Assembly (NCBI RefSeq): GCF_021130785.1
Contig: NC_060209.1
Span: 22,878,001-22,942,000, forward strand
Source of the DNA: Homalodisca vitripennis
Taxonomy: Eukaryota > Arthropoda > Insecta > Hemiptera > Cicadellidae
Reading direction: 5' to 3'
DNA length: 64,000 bases
Position 1 is the first letter of the stretch. Every line of letters starts with the position of its first letter. This document shows positions 12,344-23,719 of the stretch, piece by piece. The translations under genes were made by a program, and so were the position numbers. Below the pieces are notes generated by a model that was not told the origin of the DNA, did not search any database, and saw nothing but the letters and a program-made list of their open reading frames with translations.

Positions 12344-13500
12344 GTGAATAAAGGAATGTGTTGGACCAAAATCATAAATATCACCTCTGAAAATTTAGTG
12401 ATATACAAGAATACGCTGCTCTGCAAAATAGAAGAGCCACACAGTGAAGCAAATAAAGGAGCATGGAAACGAGTAAATCTAACACAAAATAGGACAGAGG
12501 AATTCAATGGAAAACTTGAAGAAAAATTAAAGCACCTCCCAACTGAAGACCAAAATAAATTAAAAAATGTTCTCCAACGCTACAAGCGTCTATTTAGCTT
12601 AGGAGGAATAGAGAATTTGGGGTGTACTTCTTTAGTTACTCACAAAATCAACACGAGCCAACATCCTCCGATCAATAAGAAACCTTACAGAGTGCCACAA
12701 TCACAGAGAGGTACTCTACAAAATTTGATACAAGAAACAATTAGATAAAGGTGTAATTGTACCCAGTACTTCCCCATGGTCAGCACCGGTAATCATTGTC
12801 CCCAAGAAAGCAGGCTCTGATGGTACCATCAGTTATCGTCTATGTGTAGACTATCGGGAAACTCAATAAAATTACAGTTCCGGAAATATATCCCCTTCCA
12901 GATATACATGAAACTTTAGACATGTTAGGAGGCAGTCAGTACTTCTCGGCACTGGATCTGAATTCAGGTTTCTATCAGGTAAAAATGCACCCTGAAAGTC
13001 AAGAGAAGACGGCCTTCAGTACTCCTGATGGTCATTATGAATATACACGCATGCCAATGGGATTGATCAATTCTCCTTCTGTATTTCAACGATTGGTTGA
13101 TACTACTCTCACAGGTCTGAAAGGAAAAGCATGTTTGCCCTACATGGATGATATCCTAATCTTCAGTTCGAGTATTGATCAGCACGCTAAAGATCTTAGT
13201 GAAGTTCTAGAGAGATTTCAAGAGGTAAATTTGAGTATCCAGTTGAAGAAATGCCAAATAGCAAAGTCTGAAAATTAACTTCCTAGGCCATGTTGTATCG
13301 AGAGATGGAATCAAACCATGTCAGAATAAGATTGAAGCTGTCAAAAATTTTCCAAGACCCAAGAATGAAAAGGAACTTCGTGGATTTATAGGACTATGTA
13401 GTTACTATAGGAGGCATGTACCGAAATTTGCCGACATCGCTAAACCTCTGACAAAATTAACCAAAAAAGACCAAAAGTTTGAGTGGAACGAAGAAGCGGA
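12344..13500 (+). pseudogene. pol: Retroviral reverse transcriptase (pol, second part, frame-broken)
   Basis: An RNA-dependent DNA polymerase of gypsy type. Visible landmarks are HPPINKKPYRVPQSQR before the fingers, YFSALDLNSGFYQVKM, RMPMGLINSPSVFQRL, and the catalytic YMDDILIFSS with YMDD codons at 13141-13152. The open segments 12344-12748 and 12922-13278 are in different frames. Between them (about 12750-12920) the W-S-A-P and KKAGSDG region is readable only across shifts, and a further shift lies near 13279. No catalytic Asp is replaced in the segments I can read. Confidence 0.85.
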
Positions 13501-13516
13501 AACATCATTTGAAAAA

Positions 13517-13965
13517 TTGAAGACCATCCTTGTAACTGAACCTTTATTAGTGTATCCAAATTTCTCCAAGGAATTCGTCTTAAGCACTGATGCAAGTAAT
13601 GTTGCACTTGGCGCAGTATTAGGACAAGTGATTAATGGAATAGAACACCCTATCGCCTATGCGTCAAGACAGTTAAACTCTGCTGAGCAGAATTATACAG
13701 TAACAGAAAAAAGAACTTTTTAGCAGTTGTATGGGCAGTAAAGTATTTCCGATGCTACCTGTACGGACGATCATTCTCCTTGTATACTGATCACAGCGCA
13801 ATCAGATGGCTGCTGTCGCTAAAAGATCCTTCGAGTAGACTCACTAGATGGGCACTGAAATTGGCTGAATATGACTACAAGGTATTCCATAAACCAGGGA
13901 TAAAAAATCAAAACGCTGATTGTCTGAGCAGAATTGTGTGCAAGAATACTGTGGAAAGTCTACCT
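13517..13965 (+). pseudogene. pol: Retroviral RNase H (pol, third part, frame-broken)
   Basis: Removes the RNA strand of the RNA-DNA hybrid. STDASNVALGAVLGQ has the first catalytic Asp codon at 13588-13590. It is followed by HPIAYASRQLN, then after a frame shift near 13720, SLYTDHSAIRWLL and QNADCLSR. This motif order is typical of Ty3/gypsy elements. The two open segments (13517-13723 and 13780-14145) are offset by one break. Confidence 0.85.
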
Positions 13966-14099
13966 ATATTGGATGTGGACAGCATTAAAGAAAATCAATG
14001 TAAGGATGAAGAGTGCCAGAGATTGAAAAAATACCCTCAGTTCAAAAACAAGTCCACAAGGAGTCATCTATATAAAGAGGCAGGACAGACAACTGATAG

Positions 14100-15391
14100 T
14101 CGTTCCAAGACGGTTAAGAGAGAAGGTTATTCGTTTACACCATGATATCCCGACAGCAGGTCATGGAGGTATCAAGAAGACGATGTTAAGAATCCAAGAA
14201 AAGTTTTTATTGGCCGAAAATGAAATTAGATGTTGTCTCCTTTATCAGAGCATGTGATCCATGCAATAAAAGAATGGATTACGGAAAAACTAAAGCACCT
14301 TTAGGTAAATTTCAAGAAAGTACAGAATTTGGATACCGGATTTCGTGTGACATTGTTGGCCCATTACCCCTAACAAGCTCCAAAAACAAATACATACTGA
14401 CAAGTTATAGATCATTTTACAAGGTACGGAGAGTTTATTGCATTGCCAGACCAAACTGCAGAAACAATAGCCCGAGCACTTGTGCAGAGAGTCATTACGA
14501 AGATGGGAGTACCCTGTGAATTAATTACTGATCAAGGCTCAAATTTCACATCCGAAATAATGAAAAGCATGTGTGCTCTACTAAGAATAAAGAAACTTCA
14601 AACCACCGCATATCATCCCATGAGCAATGGTAGAACAGAAAGAGTTCATAGATCCATACCCAAGATGCTAAGTCATTATGTCAACCGAAATCAAACAGAC
14701 TGGGACGAGCTCCTACCGATGGTAAATATGGCTTATAACTCTCAAGTGCATGATTCAACAGGATTTTTCTCCTTTTGAGCTAGTCTTTGGAAGAGAGATG
14801 AAGACTCCCTTAGAAGATGATCTATTGATCACAGAAGAAGATGATGGGTTACCCTGATTATGTCGAAGATCTTAAGATGAAGTTGAATGCCGTAAGGAAT
14901 TTGTCTCAACAATGCCAAGACCATGCAAGAACCCAGCAAAAGAGAGACAATACGACAAGAATTCTAAGCTAAATAAATTTGAAGAGGGCCAACGAGTATA
15001 CCTTCACGTGCCCCAAGTGAAAAAAGGAAGAGTGAGGAAGTTGTCTAGACCATGGAAAGGTCCATACACAATTGTCAAGGTTATATCAGATTTGAATGTC
15101 GTACTCCGAATTAAAAGGAAGAATGTAACTGTACATGTGAATCGAGTAAAACCTGTCACCGAGTTTAAGTTGCAAGAACAAGGAAGTAGCCAAAATGATC
15201 CAAAAGCTGCTCAGGTAGCAGAAGAAGAAGAACAGGAAGAAATCATTGAAGAGACCGAAGACCATGAAGAGGCATTCAATAGAGTAGCCGGACAAAATGA
15301 AGAACAAGACAGGAGAGAACCAAGCCCAGGAACCGCAGAAGAGCGACCAGGCCCTTTTAGATCCATAAGAGATAGAAGAAAAACCGTGTAG
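14100..15391 (+). pseudogene. pol: Retroviral integrase (pol, fourth part, frame-broken)
   Basis: Inserts the DNA copy into the host genome. The N-terminal HHCC zinc finger is split over shifts at about 14130-14270 (H-H ... C-DPC). The DDE core is visible: first Asp codon 14348-14350 (CDIVGPLP), second 14530-14532 (ITDQGSNF), and Glu 14638-14640 (GRTERVHRS). There are 35 residues between the last two, the usual D-35-E spacing. The C-terminal part (14912-15391) has a GPY-type module (GPYTIVKV, VHVNRVKPV), then an acidic Glu-rich tail. Breaks fall near 14145, 14450 and 14775-14910. Confidence 0.85.
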
Positions 15392-15905
15392 ATTCAAAGA
15401 CTATGAAGTTTATTAAATAATAGGAATGTATATACATATTGTTATGACAGTGAACGCGTATTGCATCGTTTATTTAGTAGTTAAAAGTAAACGCAATGTA
15501 TTGAATAATTATGTATTGTTTGTTATTTGAGGATGTTATATGATACACTAAAAATATTCCTCGTTAGTATGTTATGCTTCTTGTCTGATGTGTAAGTAAA
15601 AGATGTTTTAGAGTACCACGTACAAAGTAGAATGCAATAGTTACTCCGAATTGAATGGGTTGTATGCGTGAGTATGAATGTTGTATGACTGTGAAACGAA
15701 TGTTGATGAATGGGTATGCAAGGTGTGTGAATAAAAGCCAAATTAAAGGATCCAAACAATTCAAATGTGTGATTGAGTACACTATAAGGAAAGAAGTTTA
15801 TATCTACGCAGGGTTAAGATAAGAAACATAAGATCAAGCTGTACGTAATAAAATAAATTCGAATAAGTCAGGATATTCATGAAGTAAACAATTATTAGGA
15901 TCTAA
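15392..15905 (+). other. Spacer between integrase and env
   Basis: No supported coding sequence. It could contain the splice acceptor for an env mRNA, but I could not single one out. Confidence 0.4.
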
Positions 15906-16740
15906 ATGATGATTTCAGGAATACTTGTACTCTTTGTCGAGACAGGAATGGCAGAGAATGAAATGACACAGGGAATCGTTTTCAAGAAACTTCATGACAC
16001 AATTATTTCCGAGGATGAATGGAAGATTGTATTAGATTTTAATATGATAGAAATAAGAGACGAACTTGAGTCACTTAAGACATTGTGCACAGACTTAGTT
16101 TATTATACGAACACTAGTGTAAATGTGTGGGATGAGGACTTTGCTTTCGAATATAGTAGAATTAAGACCGGGATAGACCAGTATGAATCCGATGTGAGTG
16201 ACTTATTTAGGCTTCTACCTACAGAACGCTCCAAGCGAGGACTAGTTTGATGCAGGAGGATATGCATTGAAATGGTTGTTTGGTGTGCCCACTAGCGAAG
16301 ATATGGAACAAGTTAATAGTAAAGTTGAAGAGATAAAAAAGATTAGCGGATCACTGTTGAGTTCTAGAGAAAACCAAATCACCTTAATGAAAGACATGAA
16401 TGAAAAGATGGTAACAAATACTAAAGCCATATCAGAGATAATGACTAAACTTACTCATTCAAATAGCATGTTAATCACTTCACTCCAAGGATTCGAACAA
16501 GAAAACATTATGCTACATCGTTCATTAACAAAACATTTAAAATCCGTCAGTCTAGCACGTCATTTAGGTCAAACCATAGATGAAGCAAAGTTAAGAATTG
16601 TTGAGTTTAGGCAAGCTTTAGAATTAGTAAACACAGGTAGAATAAGCAGCAAATTACTACCACCCCATGAGTTTGTAAACATATTGCTTGACATAGGAAA
16701 AGTCATACCTCGTCATTTGAAACTAATTATACCAGTTTAA
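15906..16740 (+). pseudogene. env: Retroviral envelope, F-like (surface and fusion parts, frame-broken)
   Basis: Begins at ATG 15906 with a hydrophobic N-terminus that could be a signal peptide. The first segment ends at a furin-type site RSKR followed by Gly-Leu at about 16232-16248. A shift at about 16250 is needed to continue into DAGGYALKWLFG, which matches the fusion-peptide start of baculovirus F proteins and insect errantivirus envelopes. The rest of the second segment (16267-16740) is helical, with heptad-like Leu/Ile spacing. Envelope proteins of this class mediate membrane fusion. Given the breaks, this copy does not encode one continuous protein as sequenced. Confidence 0.8.
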
Positions 16741-17690
16741 TGAAGAGGACGTATTTATGTATTACACCTTTTGCACTGCTCATGCTTTAGCCACCAAGAC
16801 AGGAATTAGATTGATCGTAACTGTACCTTTAAGTTCGCAAGACAGACGTCTTGAACTTTATAAAGTAGAAGTTATTCCATTGTACCAAACAAACCTTCAA
16901 CATTGGTTTAAAATGGAATGTACAAGTTGATTATTTGTTGATCTCCAAAGAGAGGACAGTATTATGCACCTATCGATTTTAACACACTAAGTCAGTGTAG
17001 ACTAAGTCATTTTTATTTGTGTCCTAACTCTATAAATGTATTGCATCATAGCGTTAATGATTGTATATTCGCTCTATTCATGGGATCTAACCTAGTCACA
17101 GAAAAATGTTCACGAACCTTAACCATAAATGTAACTTCACCTGTATGGATCCAAAACGGCAATGATTGGATCTATAGCCTAAAGGAACCATATAAAGTCA
17201 TACTTAACTGTATGAGGAGTTCTGATGGAGAAAACTCAGTTATCTCTCCACCACATCTAGGTTATTTAGAATTAACTTTAAACAAGTCTGGAATATTAAA
17301 ACAGGCTTCAAGTTGCGCTATCTTTGGTAAATATAATAAGTTATTCTCGAGGACTCAAGGAAATATAAAATATAAATTTGACATTAACCATTTGCACATC
17401 CCAAAGATTAATCTGTTGCTATCTCACGAAGAAAATCTAATCTTTAAAAACAGTAGCTTGTTATTTGAAACAATGCAAAAAGTCAAGGACAATCTTAAAG
17501 ATAATCACATAGAACTAGACCTTAACAAGCTTTTAAATGATACACATGTTTTGTACCCTAGTATCAAAAGAAAGTATAGAAACCCCACTGAACTATTTCT
17601 ACATTATCATAGTTTCAATGTTTATTTTGTTCATTTTGAATAGTGTACTTTGCGTAGTTTTTGTTTTGTCACAGGAAAATGCCAACCTGT
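16741..17690 (+). pseudogene. env: Retroviral envelope, C-terminal part (frame-broken)
   Basis: Continuation of env after a stop at 16740. 17017-17643 is open and contains several Cys residues and sequons (NVTSP, LNKSG), fitting an ectodomain. The expected membrane anchor is not in this frame. A hydrophobic stretch rich in Ile, Phe, Leu and Val is read in an alternative frame at about 17602-17680. The anchor is therefore displaced by a further shift near the 3' end. Confidence 0.6.
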
Positions 17691-18156
17691 GCGAGGATGT
17701 CCTCAGTTGCTGAGCGGCAAGCCCCAACCATTCGAGTAGAACATGGAACTCCGCTCGCAGAAATTATTCAGGAGTCTTCCTTTGTTCAATTCAATACACC
17801 AAGCCCGCCTTGAAGTACGGTATTGTGAAATTCATTGTAGTGCTGAACCAGTCAGGTCAGTGTTGCAAAGACTATATTTGTTATAAATATGTGGGGACTT
17901 GCCAAGCTCAAGAAATGTAATGTATTTAGGAGGACATATATCTTAAGTGATTGTCAATGTCAAGTAGAATTAAATTGTAGATTATAAGAACTTACGCAGC
18001 CTAAAATACTATTTTGTCCTTTTAAGTTGTGAGAAAATGATGTAATGTAAAATGTTATCCTATACATTTTTTTTTTTTGAAGTATTGTAAATGTTTGTTA
18101 TATTCTGAGAATCTAAGATGTATCACCATGAAAATTCTGTATGATCCATCTTTCCT

Positions 18157-18170
18157 GAAAGGGAGAGTGA
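18157..18170 (+). promoter_or_regulatory. Polypurine tract
   Basis: GAAAGGGAGAGTGA lies directly against the 3' LTR. It is the expected primer site for plus-strand DNA synthesis. Confidence 0.75.
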
Positions 18171-18646
18171 TGTAGCGCGCACGCACACTACTATTTTAAT
18201 ATAGTAATTTTTAGATGGTATTTTAGTAATTACACAGTGTGTAAATTAACTGGACTAACCCAAGTCCCTTTAACCGCGTGATGTGAGGTGACTGGCCGTG
18301 CTGAGGAAATGCAAGGGTCAGCACTCGTCAGCACGGGTCGGCAGTCGAGTTGAGGGCTCGGAGGTAGGCGGAGGGATTGGCAATGTAGAGTGTGTGAAGT
18401 AAGTCTATTTTGGTGGAGTGAGATGCGAACACACCGGTACACATATAGTAGTTTGGGTGCGCCTACGAGTGTTTTAGTGCATTTTGAATATAGATTGGAC
18501 TCAAACAAAGGAGAAACGTGAGTAATCATTTCAAAGACCCTTCTCAACCACTATTCTAAATTTCCCTACGAGCTAGGGTGGTGGCAGCAAAACGCTATCC
18601 CTTTTATTAACCATGAGCCTCTCTGGCTAATATCGGAGGGCTTACA
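18171..18646 (+). repeat. 3' LTR (476 bp)
   Basis: Same start (TGTAGCGCGC), end (GGGCTTACA) and length as the 5' LTR. It is followed by the CTTG target duplication. Confidence 0.95.
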
Positions 18647-18650
18647 CTTG

Positions 18651-20740
18651 TACTGCACTGTTCAAACATTTTTAGACAGTAGTGTCAGATTTTTCAATAA
18701 AAAGCAATGTTTAATATTTCATCAATAAAGAAAACATACCACCATTTGCAAGTAATATATTTCTACTATGAATTCAAATTTCACTTGTGTGTACTAAACT
18801 TGTTTTTCTTAAATATTCAAGATTCAATCATTATTCATTCATAGAAATACACAACTTTATAAGGAATAACAACTATTACTGCTTACTGTATTCTGTTGTA
18901 ATCATGAATCCAACCTAACTATGTGTGTTTGTGGAACAAGTAACTTTTTGTATTGTTTCATGGTGACCGTATTCTAATACTAACTTAGTATTCTGTAGCA
19001 TATAGTGTTCTTGCCTGCCAGATGCTGAGATGTGCTGTGAAACAGATAACAAATTAATCGTAATAGTGTCACACACATTTCTCTACTGTGTGGAGCTCAC
19101 AAGTGGAGCATTGGGAAGAATGCACCCTTCGCCAGTCAATCACTTTTCATGCTTTTCTAAAAACATTGGGTGTGCTACAAAATGAATAATTTTACTTAAG
19201 TTTCAGAATAAAATAACATTATGTATTTAATTTGTAATTACAATAAATAATTTGACTATATTTTTTCTTTAATTAGAAAAATTTTGTTTAGATAATATTA
19301 TTAATCATACTGTTTTGATTGTTGTTATTGTTGTATTTTTGTCTATTATTGAAAAAAAATCATTGGTTAGTAATTCTAATTTTTGTTATTATTTAAATAT
19401 GATCTTAACATTATTTAGTATTAATAATTATATTGATACTTTTGTAGTTATCAATTTATTATTTAAACCACACGCATTAAAAAAGCATTGATAAACACAA
19501 ATACAAAAGAGTCGGCCGCCTTGTAATAGTTACCACAAATTTGGAAATTTTAATAATAAGTATATTCTTAAATAGGCACAATACATGTTAAACATACAAG
19601 AACTATCAATAAATTTCGTTGTTTCCTAAATTACGAGTACGGTACTATTAAATAATGCACTATGTTAACTATACTATAAATGACTAAAATGACAGTCTTA
19701 AGTTGAATAAGGCACATGTACACAATTCGCATAATGAGGTGACATTGGAGTGGGCAGACACTATGGTAGAGGGGTGGGGAAAATATAATGGTATATTTTT
19801 GGAATTCGCTAGAATCTCCCGTATCTCTCGCTACACCACATGTGAGCTCTCTACATTACAAGTAACTCATAGAAAAATGTAACAATCAGAAAATGTGAGA
19901 TCTACACTGCTTTTAAATTAAAACAATAAAAAAAGACCAACAAGTTCAGTGTTTCTTTCTATTTCTCAATCACCTAATTGTCCCTCTACCTATTTTATTA
20001 GTCAATATTATTCACTATCCATTATGAGTACATACTGTAAATTTCACCTCACCAAATTTCACCTTATCAAATTTTATCTCACCAAATTTCACCACACCAA
20101 ATTTTACCTTGCCATAGAATATGTGGAATGTACAATCCTTACAATTGTTTATTTTTAAATCTATTACTTGATTTGTTCATGTAACTTCAATAAAGTACAC
20201 GTATCTTTATTCGGCCAAAGTGTAGAGTGAATAAATTTATAAGTAAAATTGAATTACCCTGATTTCATAGCCTGTGAGCTATTCTTATATCCATCCTTTG
20301 CGTATACAAAAGAATATTGTATAGTGATTTCTCCAGTCCAGGTATTCTACCTATTGTTAGTTCGCTCACTACATTTGATATTATCTCTGTTTTTAAAATT
20401 TCCTGTAAGTGATTAAATCCATTACTAGTACATTTAAACAGAAAACTTTCTTAAACGGTCACTTATCATAACTACATAACATATAATAGTCATTCTCTAC
20501 CTGCAAACACAGAACAACCCATTTTAACATCTTTCTCTAACAACAGTTAGCATTTTTTAATAATTTGCTACTACCTTTAGCATGGAGGGAGATTCCTACA
20601 TTAAAGGATTAAAAAAAAATATATTATAGAATAAATGCCTCAAACTGGAATTTATACTTTTTTATGATTTTTCTCCAAATTTACCAGAAAATAAGATCTG
20701 AAAATCATACTTCACCTAGCTTTTAGCTTATTGAAATTAA
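18651..20740. other. AT-rich intron with a small minisatellite
   Basis: No gene seen. 20038-20112 holds about four imperfect tandem units of 17-18 bases built on CACCAAATTTCAC. Otherwise this is ordinary AT-rich intron of the scavenger receptor gene. Confidence 0.5.
20038..20112. repeat. Minisatellite, 17-18 bp unit
   Basis: Imperfect repeats of the type TCACCAAATTTCACC, with alternating TTATC and TCACC linkers. Confidence 0.7.
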
Positions 20741-20795
20741 AACTTACTAGTTCTTTGTTTGAAGGTTATTTTTGTTTTTGACGATGGAAGGATTG

Positions 20796-21022
20796 TGAAG
20801 GAAACAGGATTTTTCCGGACATTTGCCATCGTTAAGTGAAACAAGAAAACAGTAACACTACGTTTCGAGATCTGCAATCTGATCTCTTCTTCAGGTAAAG
20901 AACTAACCTAATACATAATTACAAACTAGGTTAAAATAAACAAATCTTACTAAAGCGTTGTGGCACGCCTGAGTCAGGAATCACAACCTACATGTTGTAT
21001 GTCAACTTCACTAACACTAAAG
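20796..21022 (-). repeat. Penelope inverted terminal repeat, left copy
   Basis: The reverse complement matches 23230-23456 over 227 bp. It starts at TGAAGGAAACAGG and ends at AACACTAAAG. It contains a hammerhead-like core on the - strand at 20862-20894. Confidence 0.92.
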
Positions 21023-21462
21023 ACATGCACTTAATGAAAAAACTATACAAAACACCAATCATTAAACTAAACTACGGAATACAGGTCACAATATGTCTTC
21101 ACTCGTCTACTAACCATTTACGACTGACCAGAGGGGGTAGCCAATGGTAATCGTGACGGCCGGCTAAAACAAGATGGCGGAAATACAAGGGAAGGGGAAC
21201 AGGAATGGGCCCTTTCGTTATTATTGGTTCATGCGAGATGAACTTCTTAAAACCATATTGTGACTCCGCATTGGTTTATTGCAAATATCCGATCCGTTTG
21301 ATACTTTTGGTATTCTCTTTAGTTCATTTTTTAGAATTGGCAACCAAAGCGGCCTAATCTCGACTGATGGTTGACTGATTGGTTGGTCTGCCAATTTAAT
21401 GTATGTTGCCTCAATTAATTTCCTTTTGAAGAAATGTGGTTTCCCGATGTATTATGTGGGCT

Positions 21463-21657
21463 TCATCCCAATTCATATGATGGTCTTCGGACCAACAATG
21501 GTGTGCAATTTTTGACTTTTCTGTGAAAACCCTTTCTCGTGTTTTCTTTGTGTTCTTTTATCCTTATGTTTAGTGGTCTTTTTGTCTCGCCTATGTATTC
21601 CCTATTGCAGCTACATTTTATACTGTAAACACAGTTTTTTGGAATCCTGTGTGCCAT
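21463..21657 (-). pseudogene. Penelope GIY-YIG endonuclease domain
   Basis: The C-terminal nuclease of the Penelope protein. The readable segment has CVYSIKCSCNREYIGET, which fits the GIY-YIG pattern with Tyr-x-Ile and Y-I-G. RPLNIRIKEHKEN follows with the conserved Arg and His. Such domains nick DNA to prime reverse transcription. The open frame here is separated from the polymerase part by stops and a shift between about 21660 and 21917. Confidence 0.8.
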
Positions 21658-21916
21658 TTTTTGGTTTTGTTTTTACGAGACTTTGTCTAAGAGTGTTGTA
21701 TGTTTTAAACGCGGTTCTAATGTTGTACTTTCTACCTACTCTTCTAATTTTCTCCGATAATCCCGGCACATAAGGGATTGACATAAACGCAAATTTATCA
21801 CAATTCTGTTTTTCTGACTCAGGAATGATTCTTCTGGTTCGTTTGCACTTATTAATTACTAATTGAGGGTATCCATTGCTTCTGAGATCCGATTCAATTT
21901 TTCTTAAATTCTTCTT

Positions 21917-22746
21917 TTAGTCCATCTTTATCTGAGCACAAGCTCTTTGCTGCTCTATCAAACAACGAGAGTAGGCTACTCCTTCTTTGACAGATTTTTG
22001 ATGGTTGGATTGATAATTTAAATATTTTCCTGTGTGTGTTATCTTTCGAAAAACAGTTGTCTTAAGGACATCCCTATCTCTTAATACACACACATCCAAA
22101 AAGGGAAGCTTGTTTTGGACTTCCACTTCCATTGTGAGGCGGATGGAAGGAGAAATACTATTAATGTGATTCAAAAAATTATTTAATTCAATGTCTCCAT
22201 GAGAAAAAATAACAAAGGTATCATCCACATACCTCCACCAAATCTTCGGTTTGAACTGAGCTGAAGCCAAAGCTTTTCGCTCGAATTCCTCCATAAAGAT
22301 ATTGGCGAAAATAGGAGACAGTGGAGAACCCATTGCCATCCCTCATCTTGACGGTAAATTTTACCCTCTAACTCAAAATAATTGCATTGAGTGCATAGTT
22401 CTAACAGTTCCATAATTACTGGCACGGGAAGTTTAGTTCTATCCTTTAATGTTTGGTCTTCTTTGAGACGTGATTTAATAATTCCGAGAGTTTCTGGAAC
22501 TGGTACATTTGTAAATAGACTTTCGACATCAAAACTTACCAGTTTGTCAGTTTCAGTCAACTTTAGGGATTTTGACTTCTCTACGAAATCCCTGGAATTT
22601 TTGATGAAAGAGTCAGTTTTTCCTACCAATGGTGTTAAGATGTCCAAGAGGACTTTAGACAATTCCCTGCAAGGTGAATCACGAGAACTAATGATGGGCC
22701 GGGAGAGAGGGATGGTAGGTTTGTGGATTTTGGGAAGGCCATACAT
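21917..22746 (-). pseudogene. Penelope reverse transcriptase domain (one frame break)
   Basis: The order on the - strand is: MYGLPKIHK and RPIISSRDSPC (22746 leftward), FDVESLFTNVPV in the palm, MGSPLSPIFANIFME, then the catalytic WRYVDDTFVIF block and LPFLDV. The Y-V-D-D motif is intact. The frames 22746-22183 and 22339-21917 overlap and meet at a single-base shift near 22335, just before the MGSPLSP block. The polymerase is related to telomerase-type reverse transcriptases. Confidence 0.9.
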
Positions 22747-22849
22747 ATGGGGGATTTTGGAGTGGTGAGGAGTTAATTTAGATCTAAATTTATCTGAAAA
22801 AAATTCTTTATGTTTTCTTAAGGTGTTTGCTACTTTGCGTTCAAATGAA

Positions 22850-23260
22850 TCAGTCGGGGTCTTTATTTAAAACTGTATATTTGCCAGTATTTAAAGTTTC
22901 CGCAATCTTTTCTTTATACGCTACTGAGTCAAGTACCACAGTAGCGTTGCCTTTGTCGGCAGGTAAAATTTTGACCGTGTCATCTTTCCCAAGGATCGAC
23001 CTGGCCTTTTTCTCCTCTATTGTTAAATTGGGTTTTGTGGGAGGAATTTTTCTGAGTAAAAGACTGGCCTCGCAGCGGAAGCGGTCACCCTGTTCCTCAG
23101 GTAACTGTGAAACAGCCGACTCAATTCCAGTTACGAAATCCAGTGCCTTTACCGATTTTTGTGCCACAGAAAAGTTTAAACCCTTGGATAATACTGATAT
23201 TTCCGCTTCATTCAGGATTTTCGAAGAGACTTTAGTGTTAGTGAAGTTGACATACAACAT
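22850..23260 (-). pseudogene. Penelope protein, N-terminal region
   Basis: An open frame of 136 codons whose ATG (23258-23260) lies inside the right terminal repeat, so the repeat contributes the first residues of the protein. The translation includes KILPADKGNATVVLD, a block typically found ahead of the Penelope polymerase. A shift near 22855 separates it from the polymerase segment. Confidence 0.8.
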
Positions 23261-23456
23261 GTAGGTTGTGATTCCTGACTCAGGCGTGCCACAACGCTTT
23301 AGTAAGATTTGTTTATTTTAACCTAGTTTGTAATTATGTATTAGGTTAGTTCTTTACCTGAAGAAGAGATCAGATTGCAGATCTCGAAACGTAGTGTTAC
23401 TGTTTTCTTGTTTCACTTAACGATGGCAAATGTCCGGAAAAATCCTGTTTCCTTCA
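23230..23456 (+). repeat. Penelope inverted terminal repeat, right copy
   Basis: The inverted partner of 20796-21022, with the same 227-bp length. It also carries the start codon of the element's - strand protein. Confidence 0.92.
23358..23390 (+). ncRNA. Hammerhead-ribozyme-like core in the Penelope repeat
   Basis: CTGAAGA (23358-23364) is followed by GAGATC (66-71), an 8-nt loop, GATCTC (80-85), then GAAAC. The two core boxes and a perfect 6-bp stem II fit the hammerhead plan known from Penelope-like elements. An extra A at 23365 lies between box and stem, and stems I and III are weak, so activity is doubtful. Confidence 0.4.
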
Positions 23457-23503
23457 ACTTACTAGTGTTTTAATTTTAACAAACATTGAATCACAAAAAG
23501 TAC

Positions 23504-23574
23504 TTGCTCCGCCAGGACTCAAACCCGGATCTCTCACTTGTTGGGTGAGTGTGCTACCACTACACCACAGAGCC
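23504..23574 (-). tRNA. tRNA-like gene in dispersed repeat (diverged copy, likely pseudogene)
   Basis: A 71-nt tRNA-like fold. Compared with the array copies it has changes in the T arm (loop TTTGAGT) and in the anticodon loop (CCAACAA). The surrounding repeat unit runs from about 23470 to 23720 and lies directly next to the Penelope insertion. Confidence 0.5.
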
Positions 23575-23719
23575 CTTACAATTTACGATTCAATTATATT
23601 GTACTTGGCCATTTCTGTCACATATGCGTTTTTAAATAACCAAACTAACATATGGTCGGAAGATCAAGTACCTGTCAAACGACTTTTATTTACATTCATT
23701 AAATTTATATAAATGGCAA

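Larger units (their letters stand above)
8567..18646 (+). mobile_element. Endogenous retrovirus (Ty3/gypsy-type with env), complete with both LTRs
   Basis: A 10,080-bp provirus in the same orientation as the host gene, inside its intron. Identical-length LTRs (8567-9042 and 18171-18646) start TG and end CA. They are flanked by a 4-bp target duplication CTTG (8563-8566 and 18647-18650). The order is LTR, long leader, gag with three zinc knuckles, protease, reverse transcriptase, RNase H, integrase, env, LTR. An integrase GPY module and an F-like env point to the insect gypsy/errantivirus side of the family. However, classical errantivirus Gag proteins lack CCHC knuckles, so this is not a textbook member. 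The pol and env frames are broken at several places (see sub-features). Confidence 0.95.
20752..23455 (-). mobile_element. Penelope-like retroelement with inverted terminal repeats
   Basis: An element of about 2.7 kb, coding on the - strand, flanked by an 11-bp target duplication AACTTACTAGT (20741-20751 and 23456-23466). Two 227-bp copies lie in inverted orientation at 20796-21022 and 23230-23456. A 44-bp extension lies outside the left copy. The - strand encodes an N-terminal domain, a reverse transcriptase, and a C-terminal GIY-YIG endonuclease. That architecture and the inverted long repeats are diagnostic of Penelope-like elements, which use the GIY-YIG nuclease for target priming. A few single-base shifts interrupt the frame (about 22855, 22335 and 21910). 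Confidence 0.92.

Noticed and set aside
22391..23264. + strand frames in the Penelope element
   Set aside because: Antisense shadows of the reverse transcriptase and N-terminal region.
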